Program-made: the position numbers and the translations under genes
Shown here: in pieces, positions 54,350 to 62,941 of the stretch
Numbering within the stretch: position 1 is the first letter of the stretch
Layout: the number at the start of each line of letters is the position of its first letter
Assembly: GCA_944330115.1 (NCBI GenBank)
Contig: CALVIN010000001.1
Location: forward strand, 248,001 to 312,000
Direction of reading: 5' to 3'
From: an uncultured Clostridia bacterium
Lineage (GTDB): Bacteria; Bacillota; Clostridia; Christensenellales; Borkfalkiaceae
DNA: 64,000 bases
Notes under the pieces: model-generated
Told to the model about the DNA's origin: nothing
What the model saw: the letters and a program-made list of their open reading frames with translations, nothing else
Databases searched by the model: none

Positions 54350-55561
54350 TTATTTTACTATCTTCACGGTGTAGTCGTACTGCGGCTGTTCGCCGTATAT
54401 CAGCGCGCGCACAAAGTCGGCCTTCATGTCTGTCTGATAGCATTTGTGTGCCGCACTCTCGGGCATGGCGTAGCGTGCCGCGCCGGAAGGCGATAGCGCT
54501 TTTAGGCTCATCTTTTTGATTATCACAGGCAGGGAGGATCTTGAAAGTTCGGCAAAAATTTCATCCTTTATTTCTTCGCGCACGGCAAGCGGCTTTATAT
54601 ACGTCCCCTCGGCGATGTGTCTGTTTACGTCGTCGGAGTAGATGCCGAGCATGTTCGCCGTAAGTATGCGCCTTATGCGGGAGGATGTATAGCGCTTGCT
54701 GGTAGCCTCGGCGATTATCTCTTCCGCGGGCAGCTCAATGCAGTTTTTAAGTTTGTTCTCCAGTCCTTCGGTGCACCCGAATATGCGGGTTATGTCGCTC
54801 TTTTCTGCCGAGCACAGCGCATAGCGCAAAAGTGCATCGGCCCTGTCATTCACGCCGTTGAAATTTACCTTTTTAATGGCATCGAAAACGTAATCGGGTA
54901 CATTTCCGGCAACTTTAGCATTTTCTAAATTTGCGCGGATGGCGCTCGCCGAGGAGAAATTTTCCTTGAGCTCGCCGTCGCCGTAGCCTGCGCCCATGCG
55001 CTGTACGGGCAAAATCTCTATATCCGCGCCGGACGCCTTTATGGCGCGGGCATACTCCAAGGCAAGTATTCCGTTGGGAGAAGATACAAGCGTACCGTCT
55101 GCGCCGAGCGCGCCGAGCGCATCGGCAAGGCTTCGTTTATAGCTCTCGCCGCCCTTCATCTTATCGGTTATCGAGCGGCGGAGGGGGCTTTCGTCCCCGC
55201 CGGAGGTAATTATGTCGCACGCCCGCCATATATCGTCTGAATTGGCGTTTTCGCAGCCAAAGGCGAGGCAGGTTACCGCAGGTATGCGGGAGAGTATGCT
55301 TATAGCGCCGCGCGCAAAAATTTCGGCGGGGGCCACCGAAAAGGCCGCGGGCAACTGAATTACGCAGTCGGTGCCGCCCCTTACCGCGTGTACGGCGCGC
55401 TCAAACTTTCCGAGCACGGTCGCTTCGCCCCGCTGAGTGAAGCTCGCGCTCATTATGCAGAGCACGGCATCGCACCCGGAGAGCTCTCTTGCGCGCTCTA
55501 TGAGGTATTTATGCCCGTTGTGGAAGGGGTTGTATTCGCAGATTATGGCGCAGATTTTCAT
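54350..55561 (-). CDS. tmcAL: tRNA(Met) cytidine acetate ligase TmcAL
   Basis: 403 residues. The nucleotidyltransferase motif CEYNPFHNGHKYLIERAREL (HxGH) at the N-terminus is diagnostic; MSASFTQRGEATVLGKFERA and VSSPNGILALEYARAI follow as in YlbM proteins. It uses acetate and ATP to make N4-acetylcytidine at the wobble base of elongator tRNA-Met in Bacillota. Divergent from pta-ackA, the acetate-forming pathway, which is a suggestive but unproven link. Confidence 0.93.
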   Translation of the reverse strand: MKICAIICEYNPFHNGHKYLIERARELSGCDAVLCIMSASFTQRGEATVLGKFERAVHAVRGGTDCVIQLPAAFSVAPAEIFARGAISILSRIPAVTCLAFGCENANSDDIWRACDIITSGGDESPLRRSITDKMKGGESYKRSLADALGALGADGTLVSSPNGILALEYARAIKASGADIEILPVQRMGAGYGDGELKENFSSASAIRANLENAKVAGNVPDYVFDAIKKVNFNGVNDRADALLRYALCSAEKSDITRIFGCTEGLENKLKNCIELPAEEIIAEATSKRYTSSRIRRILTANMLGIYSDDVNRHIAEGTYIKPLAVREEIKDEIFAELSRSSLPVIIKKMSLKALSPSGAARYAMPESAAHKCYQTDMKADFVRALIYGEQPQYDYTVKIVK

Positions 55562-55589
55562 ATCACCGACCGAAAATGTTAGTTTTATC

Positions 55590-55618
55590 TTTACAATTGA
55601 AAAATTTTATTATATAAT
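55590..55618 (+). promoter_or_regulatory. Promoter of pta-ackA
   Basis: TTTACA (55590-55595), 17-bp spacer, TATAAT (55613-55618). Confidence 0.75.
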
Positions 55619-55708
55619 AATAAGCGGTACAAGGCCTTGCGGCGTCCCCGCACAGGCATTATATATCAAATTTTTTGATAAATAAAGTGTTTTAAGGAGA
55701 AATTTTGT

Positions 55709-56713
55709 ATGGCATTACTTGACGAGATCAAGGCAAAAGCTGCTTCCCTTAAAAAGACTATAGTTCTTTGCGAGGGTGAGGACAAGCGCGTGGTTGAAGC
55801 CGCGGCGCAGATAACTAAGGAGGGAATAGCCAAGATAGTTCTTATCGGCAACGAGGAAGAGGCGAAGAAGGTCGCGCCCGGCGTCGATCTCACCGGCATC
55901 ACGCTCATAGATCCGCTCACCTCGGAAAAGACTGCAGAGTATGCAAAGATCCTGTATGAAGCAAGAAAGGCCAAGGGTATGACTGAGGAACAGGCCGCCC
56001 AGCAGGCCAAGGACAGGACTATGTTCGGCGCGCTCATGCTCAAGGCGGGCGACGTCGACGGCTATGTTTCGGGCGCTTGCCACTCTACGGCAAACACTCT
56101 CCGTCCCGGACTTCAGGTAGTTAAAACGGCTCCCGGCATAAAGACCGTTTCGAGCTGCTTTATAATGATCGCTCCCGAGGGCGGCAACAAATACAATCCC
56201 GACGGCGTGGCTGTATTCGCCGACTGCGCTATAAACATCGAGCCCGACGCTCAGCAGCTTGCAGATATCGCCATATCTTCGGCAAAGACTGCCAAGACGC
56301 TCGCAGGCATCGAGCCCCGCGTTGCAATGCTCTCCTTCTCTACCAAGGGTTCGGGCAACGACGACAAGTTCTTCAAGTCCGTTCCCAAGATGCAGGAGGC
56401 CACCAGGCTTGCAAAGGAGATGGCTCCCGACCTCGCTCTCGACGGCGAATTCCAGTTCGACGCGGCCGTAGCTCCCGAAGTCGGCGAACTCAAAGCTCCC
56501 GGCTCTGCCGTTGCGGGACATGCCAACGTATTCATCTTCCCCAATATCAACGCCGGCAACATAGGCTATAAGATCGCGCAGCGCTTCGGCGGATATATGG
56601 CGATCGGCCCCGTTTGCCAGGGCTTTGCAAAGCCGCTCAACGATCTCTCCCGCGGCTGCAACGTGGACGATATAGTGGCTACCGTGGCCGTTACCGCGCT
56701 TCAGGCGGAGTAA
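55709..56713 (+). CDS. pta: Phosphate acetyltransferase
   Basis: 334 residues, the short single-domain Pta. IVLCEGEDKRVVEAAAQITK, YVSGACHSTANTLRPGLQVV and FIFPNINAGNIGYKIAQRFG are the family blocks. It interconverts acetyl-CoA and acetyl phosphate. AAGGAG ribosome site; ackA follows after 22 bp. Confidence 0.97.
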   Translation: MALLDEIKAKAASLKKTIVLCEGEDKRVVEAAAQITKEGIAKIVLIGNEEEAKKVAPGVDLTGITLIDPLTSEKTAEYAKILYEARKAKGMTEEQAAQQAKDRTMFGALMLKAGDVDGYVSGACHSTANTLRPGLQVVKTAPGIKTVSSCFIMIAPEGGNKYNPDGVAVFADCAINIEPDAQQLADIAISSAKTAKTLAGIEPRVAMLSFSTKGSGNDDKFFKSVPKMQEATRLAKEMAPDLALDGEFQFDAAVAPEVGELKAPGSAVAGHANVFIFPNINAGNIGYKIAQRFGGYMAIGPVCQGFAKPLNDLSRGCNVDDIVATVAVTALQAE

Positions 56714-56735
56714 GTAAAGAGAGGATAGGAAAGTT

Positions 56736-57932
56736 ATGAAAATTTTAGTTATCAACGCAGGCAGCTCTTCGCTCAAGTATCAGCTCATCGACATGGAGAC
56801 CGAGGGCGTGCTCGCCAAGGGCGGCTGCGAGAGGATAGGCATACCCGGCTCTATATTGAAGGCCAAGGGCAACGGCAAGGAGAAGGTGTATGAGCGCGAT
56901 ATGCCCAACCACAAGGTGGCGATCGAGCTCGTGCTCGAAGCTCTCCACGACGACGAGATAGGCGTTATCAAGTCGATGGACGAGATCGACGCCGTGGGCC
57001 ACAGGATAGTGGCGAGCGGCGAATATTTCAAAAAGACCACGCTCGTAACCCCCGAAGTTATGAAAACTCTCGAGGAAAAGACCTTCGAGCTTGCGCCCCT
57101 TCACAACCCCGCGGCGGCGACTGCCATCCGCGCATGTATGGAGGTAATGCCCTCTACGCCTATGGCGCTCGTGTTCGACTCGTCCTTCCATGCCACCATG
57201 CCCGAAAAGGCATATCTCTACGGCATCAAGTACGAAGATTACAAGGCCTACGGCGTAAGAAAGTACGGCGCTCACGGCACCAGCCACAAGTTCGTATCGC
57301 AGGAGGCTGCAAAGTATCTCGGCAAAAAGCCCGAAGAACTTAAAATAGTTACCTGCCACCTCGGCAACGGTTCCTCTATAACCGCGGTAGACGGCGGCAA
57401 GTGCGTGGATACTTCCATGGGCTTCACGCCCCTTGCAGGTGTTTTGATGGGTACCCGTTCGGGCGACATCGACGCTTCCGCGGTTGAATTCCTCGCGCGC
57501 AAGAAGGGCATGAGCCATGCCGACATCGTGACTTACCTCAACAAGAGCTGCGGCGTTATGGGTATCTCCGGCGTTTCGAGCGACTTCCGCGATCTCATCG
57601 CTGGTTCCGAGGCGGGCAACGAGAGGTGCAAACTTGCGCTCGATATGTTCAGCTATCAGACCAAGCGCTTTGTAGGCTCATATGCCGCCGTTATGGGCGG
57701 GCTCGACTGCATAGTATTCACCGCCGGCATCGGCGAGAATACTCCCGTGGTTAGGGAGGGCGTATGCGAGGGGCTCGAGTTCCTTGGCGTCAAGCTTGAC
57801 AAAGAGAAGAACAATCAGGGCAACAACGGCTCTATCCGCGATATATCCGCTGAGGACAGCAGGGTGAAGATACTCGTCATACCTACCAACGAGGAACTCG
57901 TCATCGCGCGCGAAACTGCCGAACTTTTGTAA
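56736..57932 (+). CDS. ackA: Acetate kinase
   Basis: 398 residues. KILVINAGSSSLKYQLIDM binds phosphate, AHGTSHKFVSQEAAKYLGKK and TCHLGNGSSITAVDGGKCVD are ASKHA signatures, FTAGIGENTPVVREGVCEGL closes the set. Makes ATP and acetate from acetyl phosphate, the last step of substrate-level phosphorylation in this operon. Confidence 0.97.
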   Translation: MKILVINAGSSSLKYQLIDMETEGVLAKGGCERIGIPGSILKAKGNGKEKVYERDMPNHKVAIELVLEALHDDEIGVIKSMDEIDAVGHRIVASGEYFKKTTLVTPEVMKTLEEKTFELAPLHNPAAATAIRACMEVMPSTPMALVFDSSFHATMPEKAYLYGIKYEDYKAYGVRKYGAHGTSHKFVSQEAAKYLGKKPEELKIVTCHLGNGSSITAVDGGKCVDTSMGFTPLAGVLMGTRSGDIDASAVEFLARKKGMSHADIVTYLNKSCGVMGISGVSSDFRDLIAGSEAGNERCKLALDMFSYQTKRFVGSYAAVMGGLDCIVFTAGIGENTPVVREGVCEGLEFLGVKLDKEKNNQGNNGSIRDISAEDSRVKILVIPTNEELVIARETAELL

Positions 57933-57961
57933 AAAATTGGCCGCGCCGTTTACAAAATAAG

Positions 57962-57990
57962 TTGACAAAGGTGTGGCTTTATACTATAAT
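57962..57990 (+). promoter_or_regulatory. Promoter of the DUF177-rpmF operon, giving a near-leaderless mRNA
   Basis: TTGACA (57962-57967), 17-bp spacer, TATAAT (57985-57990): perfect consensus. ATG at 58008 leaves about ten bases of leader. Confidence 0.8.
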
Positions 57991-58007
57991 TGCATAGTCG
58001 TTCTGAT

Positions 58008-58409
58008 ATGATTATTGACGTTGCAAGGCAGATAGCCCTAAAACAATACAGCGGGAACTTTTCGTTCGAATACGATTGCCCCGCCGAACTCGTACTTCTC
58101 CCGTCGGCGCAAATCGACGGCATAGTAAAGGTGGAGGGCGAGTTCGAGATATATGAAGACGATTCCGTAGGAATACGTTTAAAGATAAGTTATCTGCTGC
58201 GCGGAGAGTGTTCCTATTGCCTCGAGCCTGCGAGCGAGAGGGTGGAATACCAAAACGATATTTTGTATCTCACCGAGGACGACGGAGAAAATTATTCGTA
58301 TAACGGCTTTAAAATTGATTTAACTACTGCCGTAAACGATGCTGTTCTTTTCAGTCAGCCGCAGATTTTATTGTGCAGGCCAGATTGCAAGGGCATAGAG
58401 ATAAAATAA
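58008..58409 (+). CDS. YceD/DUF177 family protein
   Basis: 133 residues from ATG 58008; the upstream TTG at 57990 lies in the -10 and cannot be the start. The family pattern is the central GECSYCLEPASERVEYQNDI with CxxC and the final QPQILLCRPDCKGIEIK (CxxxC). DUF177 proteins precede L32 (rpmF) in most bacteria and are linked to 23S rRNA processing or accumulation. rpmF follows 23 bp later. Confidence 0.9.
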   Translation: MIIDVARQIALKQYSGNFSFEYDCPAELVLLPSAQIDGIVKVEGEFEIYEDDSVGIRLKISYLLRGECSYCLEPASERVEYQNDILYLTEDDGENYSYNGFKIDLTTAVNDAVLFSQPQILLCRPDCKGIEIK

Positions 58410-58432
58410 AAAGGAAAGAGAGGTGTTAGAAT

Positions 58433-58621
58433 ATGGCAGTACCCAAGGGAAAACAGTCAAAGAGCAGAACCAACAGCAGGTTTGCAAACTATAAGGCATC
58501 GGCTCCCACGCTCGTGGAGTGCCCTCATTGCCATTCTATGATGCAGGCCCACAGGGTCTGCGGCAACTGCGGTTACTACGACAAAGTTGAAGTTGTTGCC
58601 GAGAAAGTTAAGAAAGACTGA
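58433..58621 (+). CDS. rpmF: 50S ribosomal protein L32
   Basis: 62 residues: AVPKGKQSKSRTNSRF and ECPHCHSMMQAHRVCGNCGY, with four cysteines (two CxxC) forming the zinc-binding C+ form of L32. Ribosome site GAGAGGTG. Unlike many Bacillota no plsX/acpP follows; two terminators come next. Confidence 0.97.
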   Translation: MAVPKGKQSKSRTNSRFANYKASAPTLVECPHCHSMMQAHRVCGNCGYYDKVEVVAEKVKKD

Positions 58622-58641
58622 GTTTGATTTTAAACCGGTTG

Positions 58642-58674
58642 GCAGGCTGTCTTAAAATGGCAGCCTGCTTTTTG
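58642..58674 (+). terminator. Terminator after rpmF
   Basis: GCAGGCTG, 11-base loop, CAGCCTGC, TTTTT. Confidence 0.88.
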
Positions 58675-58738
58675 GCGTATTTTAAAGTTATATGAGCTGT
58701 ATTTAACGCGCCCTGCAAAACGGCGAGGCGCATTGTAT

Positions 58739-58786
58739 TGCCGCAGACGGGGCGCGTTTCCGCACGTCCCGTCTGCGGCATTTTTT
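58739..58786 (+). terminator. Second hairpin before htpG
   Basis: TGCCGCAGACGGG and CCCGTCTGCGGCA around a 15-base loop, T6 tail. Confidence 0.8.
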
Positions 58787-58876
58787 ATATAATATGGTTT
58801 TAAAAGTTTATTTTTTAGTTTTAAGCGCCGCGGCGGAGTTTATAAAATAAATGTTACGTTACGGAGGTAATGCTAA

Positions 58877-60751
58877 ATGAAACGCGAAGGTAATATAAAG
58901 ATATCCAGCGAAAACATGATGCCGATAATCAAAAAGTGGCTGTATTCCGATAAGGACATATTTTTAAGGGAGATAGTCGCAAACGGCATCGACGCTATAA
59001 CCAAGTATAAAAAGCTTGTCGACATGGGCGAGGTTACAGACGACGGCGCGGAGCTGTGCGTAAAGATCTCTGTAGATAAAGACGCAAAGACGCTCACCGT
59101 TGAAGATAACGGCATAGGCATGACGTCAGACGAGGTGGAGAACTACATCACCCAGATAGCCTTTTCGGGCGCTTCCGACTTCCTCGAAAAGTATGAAAAG
59201 GCGGGCGGCGACGGCATAATCGGCCACTTCGGCCTCGGCTTCTATTCGGCGTATATGGTATCGGACGACGTGGAGATATTCACCAAATCGTTCAAGGACG
59301 AACCCGCCGTACACTGGGAGTCCGACGGCAACTCGACTTACTCCATAGAGGACTGCGACAGGCAGGAGCGCGGCACCAAGATTGTGATGCACATTGCCGA
59401 CGAAGAGAAGGAGTTTCTGGACGAGGGCACGATAAGGACGCTGATAAGAAAGTATTGCTCGTTCATGCCCTACAATATCTACCTCTCATACAAGGGCGAC
59501 GGCAAGGATAAGCCTCTCAACGAAACGCATCCTCTCTATACAAAGGACCCCAAGGAGTGCACCGACGAGGAGTATAAGAAGTTCTACACCGATACCTTCA
59601 TGGACTTCAACGAGCCTCTGTTCTGGGTGCACCTCAACATGGACTACCCGTTCCGGTTAAAGGGCATACTCTATTTCCCCAAGACGCGCAACAAGCTCGA
59701 GCTCGAGCGCGGCATGGTAAAGCTGTATTGCAACCAGGTGTTCATCGCCGACAACATAAAGGAAGTAATACCCGAATTTCTGATGCTGCTCAACGGTGTG
59801 ATAGACTGCCCCGATATCCCGCTTAACGTATCGCGCAGCTTCCTGCAGAACGACAGGCAGGTACAGAAGATATCCAAGCACATCACCAAAAAGGTGGCCG
59901 ACAAGCTCATTTCGCTCTTCAAAAACGACAGAGCAAAGTATGAGGAGTGCTGGGGCGATATCGCCAACTTTATCAAGTTCGGCTGCATAAAGGACAACGA
60001 CTTCTACGAGAAGGTAAAGGATATAATCATATACAAAGACCTCGACGGCAAGTACCGCACGCTCAACGAGTATTACGGTACGCCCGAAGAGGCGCCCGCA
60101 GAGGGCGAGAAGGCTGAAGGCGACAAGGCCGAGGGTGAAAATAAAGAGGCGGAAAAGGCGGAGGACAGGAAGCCTGAGATAAAGACGGTATACTACGTTT
60201 CCGACGAACTCACGCAGGCGCAGTACATCAAGATGTTCAAGGACGCCGGCCTCAACGCCATGGTGTGCGACAACTCGTACATCGATCCTCACTTTATAAC
60301 CTTCCTCGAATATAAGTCGCCCGATAAGGTAAAATTTGCCCGCATCGATGCCGACATCGACGGCGCGCTCAAAGAGGGCGACAGCGCGGAAGACAGCGTG
60401 ATAGCCGATATATTCAAGGAGGCCATCGGCGACGACAAGCTCACCATAAAGACCGAAAAGCTCAAGAATACCGCCGTTCCCGCAATAATTAACGTCAACG
60501 AGATAATGCGCCGTTATTCCGAGATGGGTGAGATATACGGCATGTCGCAGGGCGAGCCCGCAAAGACGCTGGTAATAAACCTTGCCAACCCCATTGTGGC
60601 AAAGCTAAAGGATGCCGACGCCGACAAGCAGAAGTTTGCGGCATATCAGATATATCTGCTTGCGCTGCTCTCCTATAAAAAGCTTAGCAACGAAGAGCAG
60701 ACCAAACTTATCGAAAACGACCTCGCCATGATGGGCGACTACGTCAAATAA
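58877..60751 (+). CDS. htpG: Hsp90-family chaperone HtpG
   Basis: 624 residues with a GGAGG ribosome site. GHKL ATPase N-terminus: REIVANGIDAITKYK (N box), VEDNGIGMTSDEVENYI (G1), GHFGLGFYSAYMV (G2). Middle domain with PFRLKGILYFPK and DIPLNVSRSFLQND, including the conserved catalytic Arg. An acidic Glu/Lys/Ala-rich linker (about 400-435, containing EGEKAEGDKAEGENKEAEKA) splits the middle and C-terminal regions, more like the charged linker of eukaryotic Hsp90s but at another position. No CIRCE operator is visible upstream. Confidence 0.93.
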   Translation: MKREGNIKISSENMMPIIKKWLYSDKDIFLREIVANGIDAITKYKKLVDMGEVTDDGAELCVKISVDKDAKTLTVEDNGIGMTSDEVENYITQIAFSGASDFLEKYEKAGGDGIIGHFGLGFYSAYMVSDDVEIFTKSFKDEPAVHWESDGNSTYSIEDCDRQERGTKIVMHIADEEKEFLDEGTIRTLIRKYCSFMPYNIYLSYKGDGKDKPLNETHPLYTKDPKECTDEEYKKFYTDTFMDFNEPLFWVHLNMDYPFRLKGILYFPKTRNKLELERGMVKLYCNQVFIADNIKEVIPEFLMLLNGVIDCPDIPLNVSRSFLQNDRQVQKISKHITKKVADKLISLFKNDRAKYEECWGDIANFIKFGCIKDNDFYEKVKDIIIYKDLDGKYRTLNEYYGTPEEAPAEGEKAEGDKAEGENKEAEKAEDRKPEIKTVYYVSDELTQAQYIKMFKDAGLNAMVCDNSYIDPHFITFLEYKSPDKVKFARIDADIDGALKEGDSAEDSVIADIFKEAIGDDKLTIKTEKLKNTAVPAIINVNEIMRRYSEMGEIYGMSQGEPAKTLVINLANPIVAKLKDADADKQKFAAYQIYLLALLSYKKLSNEEQTKLIENDLAMMGDYVK

Positions 60752-60767
60752 TTTTGCCAAATCATGC

Positions 60768-60802
60768 GGCCGCGCGCGCAGCAAAAAGCTGTGCGCGCGG
60801 CC
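60768..60802 (+). terminator. Terminator after htpG
   Basis: GGCCGCGCGCGCAGC, AAAAA loop, GCTGTGCGCGCGGCC, followed by TTCTG. Confidence 0.8.
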
Positions 60803-60899
60803 TTCTGTATGAAGGGCGGGCGCAATATAAAGCGATATGCCGAATGGTTATAAGTATGTGAAATATTTTTTTGCGTGAAATTCATACAGATGTAATTTT

Positions 60900-60928
60900 T
60901 TGTCAATAAACTTTGTGTATCATATTCT
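60900..60928 (+). promoter_or_regulatory. Promoter of the HtrA-like gene
   Basis: TTGTCA (60900-60905), 17-bp spacer, TATTCT (60923-60928). Confidence 0.6.
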
Positions 60929-60956
60929 CACGATCGAAAAGGAGGATCGCTAAAAT

Positions 60957-62387
60957 ATGTCAAGAGCAAAAAAAGTTATTGTTGCGGCGCTGTGCGCGGC
61001 CACCGTGGCGGTGGTGCCTGCATTTGCGGCCTGCTCGTCGCAGTCCTACGTCACAAACATTGCAAAATCCGGTACGGAGGGCGGCAACGATATCTATACA
61101 GTATATTATTCCGACGGTTCGACGACAAAGTTTACCGTGCCCAACAGCACGGTCACGGCATCCGATCTCTATGATGAGTATATAGCCGAAACGGGAGACG
61201 ACATAACCTATTCCGAGTTTTTGTCGCAGTTCATCACCGTGAACGGCGACAATACCGCGTCGACTATAAACTACTGCCTGCAGTCATGCCTTAAAATTTA
61301 TTCTGAGTTTGTAGAGACGAGCTATTCTATAGGTTTCGGCGGCATAACACAGGTTTCCGACGTGAACGTGTATACGGGCGGCGCGGTGATATACGACGTC
61401 GACACGATAAGCGACGGCTATACGTACCTTGTCACCAACTACCACGTAATATACGACAACAATGCCGATGCTTCGCGCAACGGCGGCACAAAGATAGCGC
61501 GCGAAATTTACGGCTATCTGTACGGCAGCGAGAGTACGCCTGTGGCGGCCGGGCGCGATTCCGACGGCTACACGCAGTACGACTACGGCAGCTACGGCAT
61601 AGCGCTTGAGTATGTGGGCGGCTCCGTGGAGAATGACCTCGCCGTGCTCAGAGCCAAGACTGCCGACATGAAGGCGGTGAACGAGAATATAAAGGCGGTG
61701 GAGCTGGCCGATACCTACTATGTCGGCGAAACGGCGATAGCCATAGGCAACCCCGAGGGCAACGGCATAAGCGTTACGCAGGGTATAATAAGCACGGAGA
61801 ACGAGCTGATCACCCTGAATATCGACGGCAACTGGCGCTCGTACAGGTCGCTGCGAATAGATACGCCGCTGTATAGCGGCAACTCGGGCGGCGGACTGTT
61901 CAACTCGGCTGGCAAGCTGATAGGCATAACCAATGCAGGCAACACCGAGGACCAGAACATCAACTACGCCGTTCCTCTCGAGATAGTTACGGGTACTGTA
62001 GACAACATCATCTACTACGCCAACGACGGCGATGATAGCACCAACAATGCCTATACGGTAGATCTTGGCGTGACTCTCTCTTCGAGCAATTCAAAGTATG
62101 TGTACGACGCATCTGCAGGCTACGGCCAAGTGAGCGAGGATGTGCGCATCGATTCTGTAGTATCGGCAAGCATAGCTGCCAATGCGGGCGCTAAAGTGGG
62201 CGATATCCTCCGCGGCGTTATAATAAACGGCGAGGAGAGCGAGGTGACGCGCACGTTCAATCTGGACGACATTGCCATCACGATGCGCGAAGGCGACTCG
62301 GTCAATCTGGTAGTGGAGAGGGACGGCGGTCTTGTGACCCTTTCGTCCTGCACGATATCTTCCTCCGACCTCGTTTCACTCAAGTAA
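60957..62387 (+). CDS. HtrA/DegP-type serine protease with PDZ domain
   Basis: 476 residues with AGGAGG upstream. A signal peptide ends near AFAACSSQ, possibly a lipobox (AAC). The trypsin-like domain shows the triad: His in LVTNYHVIYD, Asp in VENDLAVLRAKT, Ser in LYSGNSGGGLFNSAG. A PDZ domain fills the C-terminus (about 365-470, VSEDVRIDSVV ... AGAKVGDILRGVIINGE). It would degrade or remodel misfolded proteins outside the membrane, complementing the PrsA-like foldase. Confidence 0.92.
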   Translation: MSRAKKVIVAALCAATVAVVPAFAACSSQSYVTNIAKSGTEGGNDIYTVYYSDGSTTKFTVPNSTVTASDLYDEYIAETGDDITYSEFLSQFITVNGDNTASTINYCLQSCLKIYSEFVETSYSIGFGGITQVSDVNVYTGGAVIYDVDTISDGYTYLVTNYHVIYDNNADASRNGGTKIAREIYGYLYGSESTPVAAGRDSDGYTQYDYGSYGIALEYVGGSVENDLAVLRAKTADMKAVNENIKAVELADTYYVGETAIAIGNPEGNGISVTQGIISTENELITLNIDGNWRSYRSLRIDTPLYSGNSGGGLFNSAGKLIGITNAGNTEDQNINYAVPLEIVTGTVDNIIYYANDGDDSTNNAYTVDLGVTLSSSNSKYVYDASAGYGQVSEDVRIDSVVSASIAANAGAKVGDILRGVIINGEESEVTRTFNLDDIAITMREGDSVNLVVERDGGLVTLSSCTISSSDLVSLK

Positions 62388-62447
62388 GACTGCAATGTTG
62401 CGACTACGATAAAATATGGCGCGCAAAACTTTGCGCGTTTAACATAA

Positions 62448-62473
62448 AAGCGCCGCTTTACTTTGCGGCGCTT
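62448..62473. terminator. Terminator after the HtrA-like gene
   Basis: AAGCGCCGC, TTTACTTT, GCGGCGCTT; a second hairpin GCGCGCAAA/TTTGCGCG is just before it. Confidence 0.8.
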
Positions 62474-62502
62474 AACTTATATTATTTTATATTTCTGACG
62501 AT

Positions 62503-62530
62503 TTTGCGAAGTACTATGCGTGGCATAATA
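62503..62530 (+). repeat. Dispersed AGTACT-type repeat, copy 9
   Basis: TTTTGCGAAGTACTATG then CGTGGCATAATA. Confidence 0.75.
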
Positions 62531-62583
62531 TTGCGTTTTTAATGCAAATGCCGTGTTATGCCGCGTAAACTGCATATGATATG

Positions 62584-62618
62584 AAAAAAGGATACCGTTT
62601 GATGCGGTATCCTTTTTA
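62584..62618 (-). terminator. Terminator of tRNA-Thr
   Basis: AAAAAGGATACCG, loop, CGGTATCCTTTTT, directly behind the tRNA on the minus strand. Confidence 0.9.
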
Positions 62619-62619
62619 A

Positions 62620-62695
<76 letters not shown>

Positions 62696-62850
62696 GGTAT
62701 TATTTTGCTGCGGGAGCAGTCCCGCGAGCGATTACTTTGATATTATATGTTAAACTATCGGCATTGTCAAACAAAAACAGGCGAAAAATTTTAAATTTTG
62801 CAGTAAATTTTTTTGCGGGCGCGCAGGGCCGCGCTCTGTGTTTTTATGAG

Positions 62851-62880
62851 CGGCGCGGGCAGCTGAAACCGCCCGCGCCG
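62851..62880 (-). terminator. Hairpin behind the DnaD-domain gene
   Basis: CGGCGCGGGC/GCCCGCGCCG around a ten-base loop; moderately T-rich on the minus strand. Confidence 0.65.
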
Positions 62881-62941
62881 TACAGTAATTTTTAAGTTTT
62901 GTGTTAAAAAGCCGGTATGCCGCCGCACGGTGCCTTTCAAG

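Noticed and set aside
55715-56776. 353-codon ORF antisense to pta, and similar long antisense ORFs at 40885-41796, 21523-22338 and 52460-53506
   Set aside because: They mirror strongly supported genes on the other strand and arise from codon bias in GC-balanced DNA.
58785-58876. CIRCE or other heat-shock operator before htpG
   Set aside because: No TTAGCACTC-type inverted repeat is present.
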